From Pseudomonas putida (GTDB lineage: Bacteria > Pseudomonadota > Gammaproteobacteria > Pseudomonadales > Pseudomonadaceae), in assembly GCF_016406145.1 (NCBI RefSeq), contig NZ_CP066306.1, forward strand, positions 1,922,001 through 1,986,000: DNA of 64,000 nt. The letters run 5' to 3'. The notes under the pieces were generated by a model. The model saw nothing but the letters and a program-made list of their open reading frames with translations. It was not told the DNA's origin and made no database searches. Both the position numbers and the translations under genes were made by a program. This document shows, piece by piece, positions 47,310 to 55,448 of the stretch. Within the stretch, counting starts at the first letter, position 1. Each line of letters begins with the position of its first letter.

Positions 47310-48844
47310 CAGGCGTCAGCCTTCTTCAGAAATGCCTTGAAACGCACCAGCTCGGTCAGGCGGTAACCGCGGTAGCGACCCATTGCCAGCATGAAGCCCA
47401 CCAGGATCAGCAGTACCGCCGGGAAGGTGAAGACGAAGTACACCAGCTCCGGCACCATCATCAGCAGGTGGGCAAGCGACGCTGCGAACAGGGTGCCGAT
47501 CGCCACTTTCATGGCATGGCCACCGCCACGCTCTTCCCAGGTGATCGACAGGCGCTCGATGGTCATGGTCAGGATCACCATCGGGAACAGCGCCACCGAC
47601 AGGCCGCGCTCCAGCCCCAGCTTGTGGCTGAACAAGCTGATGGCGGCAATCAATACCACGACGAAGGTCAGTACCACCGAGAGGCGCGGCAGCATCTGCA
47701 GCTTGAGGTGCTCAAGGTAGGAGCGCAGCGACAAGCCCAATGCCGTGATGACGGTGAACAGCACGATGCCGAAGCCCAGCTGGGTCTCGCGGAACGCCAG
47801 GGCGATCAGTACCGGTGTGAACGTGCCCAGGGTCTGGATGCCGATCAGGTTGCGCAGGACCAGGATCACCAGCACGCCGATCGGGATCATCACCATGATC
47901 ATGAAGGTCTGCTGGGTCTGCAGCGGCAGGCCGTACAGCGAGTACTCGAGGAAGTCGGCGTCGGTGTTCTCGTCGGTCAGCTTGGCCAGGCGAATGGCGT
48001 TCATCTCGCTGTTGTTCATGCTGAAAGTGACGTTGGCCTTCTTGCCACCATCGACGGTGACCAGGTTGTCGTCACCGGTCCACCACAGCAGGCGGTCGCT
48101 GGGCAGGCCCTGCTCACCGGTGTCCGGGTTGAAGTACAGCCAGTCGCTGCCGTTGAAGCTGCGCAGCCAGAGCTCGGGGGACTGCGGCGTATCGGCCACC
48201 AGGCGGATGGTGTGGACCTTCTCCATCGGCACATGCGCTATCGACAGCAGCAGGTCGATGACCTGGGCCTTCTTCATGGGCGAGGTATCGCCGGCCAGCA
48301 GCAGCTTGACGTTGTCGTCGTTGAGGTTGTTGACCCGCTTGATGGTTTCGCTGACGAAGGTCTCGACGTCGGCAGAGTGCTGGCGGATCGGCGCCATCAG
48401 GGCTTCAGCGGCGATCTTCTCGGGGCCTTCTACCGCCAGGCTGTCACGGAAGGTCGGGCCTTTGATGGCGGCCTTTTCGCTGCTGTAGCGCTTGGTCAGC
48501 ACCAGGCGGTAGTAGAGGGTCTGGTTGCCGCTGGCGCGGCGGGCCGACCAGGTTACCTTGCGGTTGCCATCGGCGCGGTTGACGCTGACCCCGTAGTTGT
48601 TGGAGATGAAGCTCTCGTTGAGGCTGACATAGTCGCGGTTCAGCGGCGGTACAAACATTTGTACCTTGACCGGGTCCTTACTGCTGGCGACGAACTCGAC
48701 CTTTGCGTCGATGTTCCAAAGGTCGTCGGTTTCGTCTTCGGTCACCGGTATGCCGAGGAAGAAGATCTGATAAGCCGTGACCGCCACGCCCAGCAGCACC
48801 AGTACGGTGATCAGGACTTTCAGATGTAGGGTAAGAGAGCGCAT
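47309..48844 (-). CDS. Inactive-transglutaminase membrane protein with seven C-terminal helices
   Basis: A 511-residue protein. One N-terminal helix (about residues 9-30) leads to a periplasmic part of about 275 residues that looks like the transglutaminase-like (inactive) fold: VPMEKVHTIRLVADTPQSPELWLRSFNGSDWLYFNPDTGE. The Cys of active transglutaminases is absent there. From about residue 310 a block of seven hydrophobic helices ends the protein (first QTFMIMVMIPIGVLVILVLRN, last FVFTFPAVLLILVGFMLAMG). I recognise this as the Transglut_i_TM/7TM_transglut combination. It is the middle gene of the operon: five bases after the retropepsin-like gene and overlapping the ATP-grasp gene. It could sense a peptide or protein in the periplasm. 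The function is unknown. Confidence 0.85.
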   Translation of the reverse strand: MRSLTLHLKVLITVLVLLGVAVTAYQIFFLGIPVTEDETDDLWNIDAKVEFVASSKDPVKVQMFVPPLNRDYVSLNESFISNNYGVSVNRADGNRKVTWSARRASGNQTLYYRLVLTKRYSSEKAAIKGPTFRDSLAVEGPEKIAAEALMAPIRQHSADVETFVSETIKRVNNLNDDNVKLLLAGDTSPMKKAQVIDLLLSIAHVPMEKVHTIRLVADTPQSPELWLRSFNGSDWLYFNPDTGEQGLPSDRLLWWTGDDNLVTVDGGKKANVTFSMNNSEMNAIRLAKLTDENTDADFLEYSLYGLPLQTQQTFMIMVMIPIGVLVILVLRNLIGIQTLGTFTPVLIALAFRETQLGFGIVLFTVITALGLSLRSYLEHLKLQMLPRLSVVLTFVVVLIAAISLFSHKLGLERGLSVALFPMVILTMTIERLSITWEERGGGHAMKVAIGTLFAASLAHLLMMVPELVYFVFTFPAVLLILVGFMLAMGRYRGYRLTELVRFKAFLKKADA

Positions 48845-48849
48845 CGGGA

Positions 48850-49386
48850 TTACTCTGCTTTGGGAGCGTCGGTGGCACAGGCAGGTTTGCCGGCCGCGTA
48901 TTTAAGGCTTGGGTCGACCAGCGCGTCGAAGTGCTTGAGCGCCTCGGAACCGATCAGCAGCGGAAACTGGAATGCGCTGCGGTCGGTGAGGTTGACTTCG
49001 ATGGTGCGCAGAGCCTGGCCCATGCAGATTTCGAGTTCGATGACCGGGCGGGCGGTATAGGCCTTGCCTGATTCGGCATCATAGTCGCCTGCGCGGCGCT
49101 TGATCTTGCTGACCCGCGCCAACGGGCGTTCGATGGGGTGCGAATGGGCTGCGTCAATGGCCAGGTAGAAACGCACCCAGCTCTCGCCATTGCGCTTGAA
49201 GCGCTTGATGTCGCGGGCGCTCAGGGATGCGGTTTTGGCGCCGGTGTCGAGCTTGGCGGCCACTTCCAGGTCGAGGTCGCCAAGGCGAGCGTATTCGTTA
49301 AGACCGTACACGGTCTTGCCCGCCGCCTGGCCAAGGGCCGGCAGCAGGGTGAGGCATGACAGCAATAAAACGGGTGTAAGTCTCAT
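48850..49386 (-). CDS. Secreted retropepsin-like protein (annotated elsewhere as RimB/Zn protease)
   Basis: A 178-residue protein with a cleavable signal peptide (MRLTPVLLLSCLTLLPALGQAA, cut after AA at about residue 22). The key motif is DTGA at residues 47-50 (KLDTGAKTASLSA), the active-site triad of pepsin-like and retropepsin-like aspartic proteases, which dimerise so that each chain gives one Asp. The following strand WVRFYL and the later VIELEICMGQALRTIEVNLTDRSAFQFPLLIGSEAL, with a hydrophobic-hydrophobic-Gly-like flap, fit that fold. Databases often label the family ATP-dependent zinc protease, but no zinc motif is visible. It is the first gene of the operon. A periplasmic protease that cleaves the next gene product is one possibility. 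Confidence 0.82.
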   Translation of the reverse strand: MRLTPVLLLSCLTLLPALGQAAGKTVYGLNEYARLGDLDLEVAAKLDTGAKTASLSARDIKRFKRNGESWVRFYLAIDAAHSHPIERPLARVSKIKRRAGDYDAESGKAYTARPVIELEICMGQALRTIEVNLTDRSAFQFPLLIGSEALKHFDALVDPSLKYAAGKPACATDAPKAE

Positions 49387-49595
49387 AGTCCTGGCGCGGT
49401 GCTGTGCAAGGTTCGGGGCAAGGCGACTGGCAGGTACTGCGCAAGCTTCCTCGGTTCATCTGTCAACAACATGAATGGATGACAGAAACGCTATCCATAC
49501 TCCGTTGGAGGCGCGGCATTCTATCACGCCGATGCCTTGGCGCCAGCGCGTCGCGATCTGACAACGCCATCACTCACTAAGTTCGCGCTTAGACG

Positions 49596-49607
49596 ATTGT
49601 CGACAAT
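49596..49607. promoter_or_regulatory. Palindromic operator of the prp GntR regulator
   Basis: ATTGTCGACAAT is a perfect 12-base palindrome 14 bases before the -35 box of the GntR/prp promoter. A related copy, GGTGTCAACAAT, ends one base before the GntR start codon (49669-49680) and matches at ten of twelve positions. Paired sites around the promoter suggest repression by the regulator. Confidence 0.6.
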
Positions 49608-49620
49608 GTTCATTTTATCT

Positions 49621-49649
49621 TTGACTGGATGAGCTTGTTTCGCTAGTTT
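49621..49649 (+). promoter_or_regulatory. Promoter of the GntR-prp operon
   Basis: TTGACT (49621-49626) and TAGTTT (49644-49649) are 17 bases apart and precede the GntR gene by about 32 bases. Palindromic operators lie on both sides. Confidence 0.5.
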
Positions 49650-49680
49650 CTTCTCAAGAGCTTATCAAGGTGTCAACAAT

Positions 49681-50385
49681 ATGCTGGACCTCATTACCCC
49701 CAGCCCCTCAGCGTCGGATGAAACGGAAACCTTGTCCGAGAATGTCTTCCGGCGCATTCAGGCCGCGATCGTCAAGGGGGAAATAGCCCCAGGCAGCAAA
49801 ATCTCCGAGCCGGAGCTTGCGCGCACCTACGGCATCAGCCGGGGTCCGCTGCGTGAGGCCATCCATCGCCTGGAGGGTCAGCGCCTGCTGGTGCGGGTGC
49901 CCCATGTAGGCGCGCGCGTGGTGTCGCTCAGCCATGCTGAACTGATCGAGCTGTATGAAATCCGTGAGTCGCTGGAAGGCATGGCGTGCCGACTGGCCGC
50001 CGAGCGGATGAGCCAGGTTGATATCGACGAGCTGCGTCGGGTGCTGGACACCCACGAGCGCGACGCAGCGTTCCAGGCGGGGGTGGGCTACTACCAACAG
50101 GAAGGCGATTACGACTTCCATTACCGGATCATCCAGGGCAGCGGCAACCAGACCCTGGTCAAGATGCTCTGCGGCGAGCTGTACCAGCTGGTGCGCATGT
50201 ACCGCATCCAGTTTTCCGCCACGCCCAACCGTCCGCGCCAGGCCTTTGCCGAACACCACCGCATTCTCGATGCCATCGCCGATCGTGACGGCGAGCTTGC
50301 CGAACTCCTGATGCGCCGCCACATCGGCGCGTCCAAACGCAACATCGAGCGTCACTACCTGGACGCCAACAACAATAGCCTTTGA
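49681..50385 (+). CDS. GntR/FCD regulator of the 2-methylcitrate operon
   Basis: A 234-residue FCD-type GntR regulator. The winged helix covers about residues 18-85 (GSKISEPELARTYGISRGPLREAIHRLEGQRLL), and the FCD domain has the metal-ligand-like DFHYRIIQGSGN and EHHRILDAIADRDGE segments. It begins the prp operon, eight bases before prpB, and is probably its repressor, relieved by 2-methylcitrate or a relative, as is known for GntR-type regulators of prp genes in other Pseudomonas. AAGG precedes the ATG. Palindromic operators lie in its promoter region. Confidence 0.9.
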   Translation: MLDLITPSPSASDETETLSENVFRRIQAAIVKGEIAPGSKISEPELARTYGISRGPLREAIHRLEGQRLLVRVPHVGARVVSLSHAELIELYEIRESLEGMACRLAAERMSQVDIDELRRVLDTHERDAAFQAGVGYYQQEGDYDFHYRIIQGSGNQTLVKMLCGELYQLVRMYRIQFSATPNRPRQAFAEHHRILDAIADRDGELAELLMRRHIGASKRNIERHYLDANNNSL

Positions 50386-50393
50386 GGTGAGAA

Positions 50394-51284
50394 ATGACTG
50401 TGAAGAGCACCCCTGGTCAGCGTTTTCGCGATGCCGTTGCCGCCGAACATCCCCTGCAGGTGGTCGGCGCCATCAACGCCAACCATGCGCTGCTGGCCAA
50501 GCGCGCCGGCTTCAAGGCCATCTACCTGTCCGGTGGTGGTGTCGCCGCCGGTTCGCTGGGCTTGCCGGACCTGGGCATCACCGGTCTTGATGACGTGCTG
50601 ACCGATGTGCGGCGCATCACTGACGTCTGCGATCTGCCCTTACTGGTAGATGTCGACACCGGCTTCGGGGCCTCGGCATTCAACGTTGCGCGCACTGTGC
50701 GTTCGATGAGCAAGTTCGGTGCTGCCGCCATCCATATCGAAGACCAGGTAGGCGCCAAGCGCTGCGGCCACCGTCCGAACAAGGAGATCGTCTCCCAGCA
50801 GGAGATGGTCGACCGCATCAAGGCTGCGGTCGATGCGCGTACCGATGACAGCTTCGTGATCATGGCGCGTACCGATGCCCTGGCCGTGGAAGGCCTGAAC
50901 GCAGCGCTGGATCGCGCCGCCGCCTGCATCGAGGCCGGCGCTGACATGATTTTCCCTGAAGCCATCACCGAGCTGCAGATGTACAAGACCTTCGCCGACC
51001 GGGTGAAGGCGCCGATCCTGGCCAACATTACCGAATTCGGTGCGACGCCGCTGTTCACCACCCAAGAGCTGGCTGGTGTGGACGTGTCGTTGGTGCTGTA
51101 CCCGCTGTCGGCGTTCCGTGCCATGAACAAGGCGGCCGAGAATGTCTACACCGCGCTGCGTCGCGACGGCACGCAGAAGAATGTGATCGACACCATGCAG
51201 ACCCGCATGGAGCTCTACGATGCCATCGGCTACCACGCCTTCGAGCAGAGCCTCGATGCGCTGTTTGCGCAGAAAAAAGGTTGA
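50394..51284 (+). CDS. prpB: 2-methylisocitrate lyase
   Basis: A 296-residue PEP mutase/isocitrate-lyase-fold enzyme that splits 2-methylisocitrate to pyruvate and succinate, the last step of the cycle. The active-site Cys124 is in KRCGH, the family signature. Residues [19 protein letters not shown] (about 84-102) and [18 protein letters not shown] (about 158-175) carry Mg and substrate ligands. GAGGTGAGAA precedes the ATG, eight bases after the GntR stop. A REP doublet follows before prpC. Confidence 0.96.
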   Translation: MTVKSTPGQRFRDAVAAEHPLQVVGAINANHALLAKRAGFKAIYLSGGGVAAGSLGLPDLGITGLDDVLTDVRRITDVCDLPLLVDVDTGFGASAFNVARTVRSMSKFGAAAIHIEDQVGAKRCGHRPNKEIVSQQEMVDRIKAAVDARTDDSFVIMARTDALAVEGLNAALDRAAACIEAGADMIFPEAITELQMYKTFADRVKAPILANITEFGATPLFTTQELAGVDVSLVLYPLSAFRAMNKAAENVYTALRRDGTQKNVIDTMQTRMELYDAIGYHAFEQSLDALFAQKKG

Positions 51285-51299
51285 GCCAATGCTGGCCTC

Positions 51300-51369
51300 A
51301 TCGCCGGCAAGCCGGCTACCACAGGTACAGCGCCAAGGTTGAGCCTGTGGGAGCCGGCTTGCCGGCGAT
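51300..51369. repeat. REP doublet between prpB and prpC
   Basis: ATCGCCGGCAAGCCGGCT and following bases at 51300-51325 face an inverted copy at 51344-51369; the 26-base arms differ at one position. Confidence 0.88.
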
Positions 51370-51438
51370 AGGGCCGGTACAGGCACCCTGAATTAGCCAG
51401 AACGATATCCATAACAAATTCAAAAAAGGAGAAACACC

Positions 51439-52566
51439 ATGGCCGAAGCAAAAGTACTCAGTGGCGCGGGCCTGCGTGGCCAGGTGGCCGGCCAGACTGC
51501 ACTGTCGACCGTCGGCCAGGCCGGTGCCGGCCTGACTTACCGGGGCTATGATGTGCGCGACCTGGCGGCAGGCGCCGAATTTGAAGAAGTGGCGTACCTG
51601 CTGCTGTACGGCGAGTTGCCCAGCAAGGCAGAACTTGCCGATTACAAACACAGGCTCAAGGGCCTGCGCGACCTGCCGCAGGCGCTGAAGGAAGTGCTCG
51701 AGCGCATTCCGCGCGATGCGCACCCGATGGACGTCATGCGCACCGGCTGCTCGGTGCTGGGTACGCTGGAACCAGAGTTGACCTTCGACGCGCAGCACGA
51801 CAAGACCGATCGCCTGCTGGCGCTGTTCCCGGCGGTGATGTGCTATTGGTACCGCTTCACCCACCATGGCGTACGTATCGACTGCACCAGCGACGAAGAC
51901 ACCCTGGGCGGCCATTTCCTGCACCTGCTGCACGGCAAGAAGCCGAGCGAGTTACATGTCAAGGTAATGAACGTTTCGCTGATCCTGTATGCAGAGCACG
52001 AGTTCAACGCATCGACCTTCACCGCCCGAGTCTGCGCCTCGACGCTGTCGGACCTGTACTCCTGCATCACCGCGGCCATCGGCTCGCTGCGCGGCCCACT
52101 GCACGGCGGCGCCAACGAGGCGGCGATGGAGCTGATCGAGCGCTTCCAGAGCCCGCAGGAAGCCACCGCAGAATTGCTGCGCATGCTCGAGCGCAAGGAC
52201 AAGATCATGGGCTTCGGTCATGCCATCTATAAAGAGTCCGACCCGCGCAACGAGGTGATCAAGGGTTGGTCGAAGCAGCTGGCCGACGCAGTCGGTGACA
52301 AGGTGCTGTTCCCGGTTTCCGAAGCCATAGACAAGACCATGTGGGAGCAGAAGCGTCTGTTCCCCAACGCCGATTTCTACCATGCCTCGGCGTATCACTT
52401 CATGGGTATCCCGACCAAGCTGTTCACCCCGATCTTTGTCTGCTCGCGCCTGACCGGCTGGGCAGCGCACGTGTTCGAACAACGCGCCAACAACCGCATC
52501 ATCCGCCCCAGCGCCGAGTATATCGGCGTCGAGCAGCGCCAGTTCGTGCCAATCGAGCAGCGCTGA
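51439..52566 (+). CDS. prpC: 2-methylcitrate synthase
   Basis: A 375-residue citrate-synthase-fold enzyme that condenses propionyl-CoA with oxaloacetate. The catalytic elements are GSLRGPLHGGANEAAMELI (His, about residues 215-233), MGFGHAIYKESDPR (His, about 255-268) and a later Asp in the AHVFEQR region. The 375-residue length matches PrpC better than the longer type II citrate synthases. AAAAAAGGAG precedes the ATG. It is separated from prpB by a REP doublet and from acnD by another. Confidence 0.96.
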   Translation: MAEAKVLSGAGLRGQVAGQTALSTVGQAGAGLTYRGYDVRDLAAGAEFEEVAYLLLYGELPSKAELADYKHRLKGLRDLPQALKEVLERIPRDAHPMDVMRTGCSVLGTLEPELTFDAQHDKTDRLLALFPAVMCYWYRFTHHGVRIDCTSDEDTLGGHFLHLLHGKKPSELHVKVMNVSLILYAEHEFNASTFTARVCASTLSDLYSCITAAIGSLRGPLHGGANEAAMELIERFQSPQEATAELLRMLERKDKIMGFGHAIYKESDPRNEVIKGWSKQLADAVGDKVLFPVSEAIDKTMWEQKRLFPNADFYHASAYHFMGIPTKLFTPIFVCSRLTGWAAHVFEQRANNRIIRPSAEYIGVEQRQFVPIEQR

Positions 52567-52587
52567 AACAGCAGGCGCTGTAGCGAA

Positions 52588-52662
52588 CCTGTGGGAGGCG
52601 GCTTGCCGGCGATGAAGGCGCCGCCTGATCCGGCCATATCGCTGGCAAGCCGGCTCCCGTAG
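52588..52662. repeat. REP doublet between prpC and acnD, opposite orientation
   Basis: CCTGTGGGAGGCGGCTTGCC and following bases (52588-52613) face ATCGCTGGCAAGCCGGCTCC (from 52638), so the pair is arranged tail-to-tail, the reverse of the neighbouring doublets. The arms are less perfect. Confidence 0.75.
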
Positions 52663-52720
52663 TGATTGAAGCGTCTGTGCGTTTATCCACGACCGTACCG
52701 TGACCGAGCCCGATAATTCT

Positions 52721-55309
52721 ATGAACACTGCATACCGCAAAGCCCTGCCAGGCACTGACCTGGACTATTTCGACGCCCGTGCTGCGGTCGAGGCCATCAA
52801 GCCCGGTGCCTACGACAGCCTGCCTTACACCTCGCGCGTGCTCGCCGAAAACCTGGTGCGCCGCTGCGACCCTGCAACCCTGAGCGCCTCGCTCGGCCAG
52901 CTGATCGAACGCAAGCGTGATCTTGACTTCCCGTGGTTCCCGGCCCGCGTGGTGTGCCACGACATCCTCGGCCAGACCGCGCTGGTCGACCTCGCCGGCC
53001 TGCGTGACGCCATCGCCGAAAAAGGCGGCGACCCGGCGGCGGTCAACCCTGTCGTGCCGGTGCAACTGATCGTCGATCACTCGCTGGCCGTCGAGTGCGG
53101 TGGCTTCGACCCGCAGGCCTTTGACAAGAACCGCGCCATCGAAGACCGTCGCAACGAAGACCGCTTCCATTTCATCAACTGGACCAAGAAGGCGTTCAAG
53201 AACGTCGATGTGATCCAGCCCGGTAACGGCATCATGCACCAGATCAATCTGGAGAAAATGTCGCCGGTAATTCACAACGATCGCGGTGTTGCCTACCCGG
53301 ACACCTGCGTGGGCACCGACAGCCATACTCCACATGTCGACGCCCTGGGCGTGATCGCCATCGGCGTCGGCGGCCTCGAAGCTGAAAATGTCATGCTGGG
53401 CCGCGCCTCCTGGATGCGCCTGCCGGAAATTGTCGGCGTGGAGCTCAGCGGCAAGCTGGCGCCCAACATCACCGCCACCGACCTGGTGCTGGCCTTGACC
53501 GAGTTCCTGCGCAAGCAGAAGGTGGTTGGCGCCTACCTTGAGTTCTACGGCGAAGGTGCACGCGCCCTGACCCTCGGCGACCGTGCGACCATCTCCAACA
53601 TGGCACCGGAATATGGTGCAACCGCTGCAATGTTCGCCATCGACCAGCAAACCATCGACTACCTGAAACTGACCGGCCGTGAAGATCAGCAGGTTAAACT
53701 GGTGGAGACCTACGCCAAGGCCACGGGTTTGTGGGCTGACGCGTTGGTGAAGGCCGAATACGAACGCGTGCTGAGCTTCGACCTGTCGAGCGTGGTGCGC
53801 AACATGGCCGGGCCGTCCAACCCGCATGCCCGTGTTGCCACCAGTGAGCTGGCAGCCAAGGGCATCGCTGGTGCCTGGGACGAGATACCGGGGCAGATGC
53901 CTGACGGCGCAGTGATCATCGCTGCGATTACCAGTTGCACCAACACCAGCAACCCGCGCAACGTGATCGCAGCTGGCCTGCTGGCACGCAATGCCAACAA
54001 GCTCGGCCTGGCACGCAAGCCGTGGGTCAAGTCTTCGCTCGCGCCCGGCTCCAAGGCAGTGCAGCTGTACCTGGAGGAAGCGGGGCTGGAGAAGGAGCTG
54101 GAGCAACTGGGCTTCGGTATCGTCGCTTTCGCCTGCACCACCTGCAACGGCATGTCCGGTGCTTTGGACCCGGTGATTCAGCAGGAAATCATCGACCGTG
54201 ACCTCTACGCGACGGCGGTGCTCTCGGGCAACCGCAACTTCGATGGGCGCATCCACCCGTACGCCAAGCAGGCATTCCTCGCTTCGCCGCCGCTGGTGGT
54301 GGCCTATGCCATTGCCGGCACTATCCGCTTCGACATCGAGAAGGATGTACTGGGCGTAGTCGATGGTCAGGAGATCCGCCTCAAGGACATCTGGCCAAGC
54401 GACGAAGAGATCGACGCGGTGGTGCGCGCGGCGGTCAAACCGGAGCAGTTCCGCAAGGTCTACATCCCGATGTTCGCTATCGAGGAAGACCGTGGGCCGA
54501 AAGTGGCGCCGCTTTACGAGTGGCGTCCGATGAGTACCTATATCCGCCGCCCGCCCTACTGGGAAGGCGCCCTGGCCGGTGAGCGCACGTTGCGCGGCAT
54601 GCGTCCGTTGGCGGTGCTGCCGGACAACATCACCACCGACCACCTGTCACCTTCCAATGCCATTCTGCTCGACAGCGCGGCGGGTGAATACCTGGCCAAG
54701 ATGGGCTTGCCGGAGGAGGACTTCAACTCCTACGCCACGCACCGCGGCGACCACCTGACGGCACAGCGTGCCACATTCGCCAACCCCAAGCTGTTCAACG
54801 AGATGGTGCGCAAACCCGATGGCAGCGTGCAGCAGGGTTCGCTGGCGCGCCTGGAGCCGGAGGGCAAGGTGACCCGGATGTGGGAAGCCATCGAAACCTA
54901 CATGCAGCGCAAGCAGCCGCTGATCATCGTTGCCGGTGCCGACTATGGGCAAGGCTCGTCCCGCGACTGGGCGGCCAAGGGCGTGCGGCTGGCGGGCGTC
55001 GAGGCGATCGTGGCCGAAGGCTTCGAGCGCATTCACCGCACCAACCTGGTGGGCATGGGCGTCCTGCCGCTGGAATTCCTGCCGGGGACCGACCGCAAGA
55101 CCCTGGGCCTGGATGGCAGCGAGACCTATGACGTGGCAGGTGAGCGCAAGCCGCGTGCAACCCTGACGCTGGTGGTTACGCGCCGCAATGGCGAACGGGT
55201 CGAGGTGCCGGTGACCTGCCGGCTCGATACCGCCGAAGAGGTGTCGATCTACGAGGCGGGCGGGGTACTGCAGCGCTTCGCCCAGGATTTCCTCGAAGCC
55301 ACCGCCTGA
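52721..55309 (+). CDS. acnD: AcnD, Fe-S-dependent 2-methylcitrate dehydratase
   Basis: An 862-residue aconitase-superfamily enzyme. The iron-sulfur ligands are in SCTNTS (first Cys, near residue 411) and FACTTCNG (the second and third, near residue 475), and the C-terminal swivel domain has GADYGQGSSRDWAAKG. AcnD dehydrates 2-methylcitrate to a 2-methylaconitate isomer that needs PrpF to become usable. I chose ATG 52721 because MNTAYRKALPG matches the family start; a GTG 21 bases earlier is the longer choice. It is cotranscribed with prpF, past a REP doublet. Confidence 0.95.
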   Translation: MNTAYRKALPGTDLDYFDARAAVEAIKPGAYDSLPYTSRVLAENLVRRCDPATLSASLGQLIERKRDLDFPWFPARVVCHDILGQTALVDLAGLRDAIAEKGGDPAAVNPVVPVQLIVDHSLAVECGGFDPQAFDKNRAIEDRRNEDRFHFINWTKKAFKNVDVIQPGNGIMHQINLEKMSPVIHNDRGVAYPDTCVGTDSHTPHVDALGVIAIGVGGLEAENVMLGRASWMRLPEIVGVELSGKLAPNITATDLVLALTEFLRKQKVVGAYLEFYGEGARALTLGDRATISNMAPEYGATAAMFAIDQQTIDYLKLTGREDQQVKLVETYAKATGLWADALVKAEYERVLSFDLSSVVRNMAGPSNPHARVATSELAAKGIAGAWDEIPGQMPDGAVIIAAITSCTNTSNPRNVIAAGLLARNANKLGLARKPWVKSSLAPGSKAVQLYLEEAGLEKELEQLGFGIVAFACTTCNGMSGALDPVIQQEIIDRDLYATAVLSGNRNFDGRIHPYAKQAFLASPPLVVAYAIAGTIRFDIEKDVLGVVDGQEIRLKDIWPSDEEIDAVVRAAVKPEQFRKVYIPMFAIEEDRGPKVAPLYEWRPMSTYIRRPPYWEGALAGERTLRGMRPLAVLPDNITTDHLSPSNAILLDSAAGEYLAKMGLPEEDFNSYATHRGDHLTAQRATFANPKLFNEMVRKPDGSVQQGSLARLEPEGKVTRMWEAIETYMQRKQPLIIVAGADYGQGSSRDWAAKGVRLAGVEAIVAEGFERIHRTNLVGMGVLPLEFLPGTDRKTLGLDGSETYDVAGERKPRATLTLVVTRRNGERVEVPVTCRLDTAEEVSIYEAGGVLQRFAQDFLEATA

Positions 55310-55334
55310 GCTTGAAAAGCGGGGCCGCGTTGCG

Positions 55335-55399
55335 GCCCTTTCGCGACGCAAGGCCGCTCCTACCGGAGCTGTAGGAGCGGCCTTGCGTCGCGAAAGGGC
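55335..55399. repeat. REP-like doublet of a second family between acnD and prpF
   Basis: The 29-base arm starting GCCCTTTCGCGACGCAAGGC at 55335 is repeated as an exact inverse complement at 55371-55399, around a seven-base loop. The core CGACGCAAGGCCGCTCC differs from the CGCCGGCAAGCCGGC family of the other doublets. Confidence 0.88.
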
Positions 55400-55448
55400 T
55401 GCAGAGCAGCCACAGGGTATTTCGCCGGACTATCAGGACAGCACAACC

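Noticed and set aside
52499..54643. A 714-codon frame opposite acnD and prpC
   Set aside because: Antisense to two clear genes with all catalytic motifs; its composition is that of a mirrored GC-rich frame.
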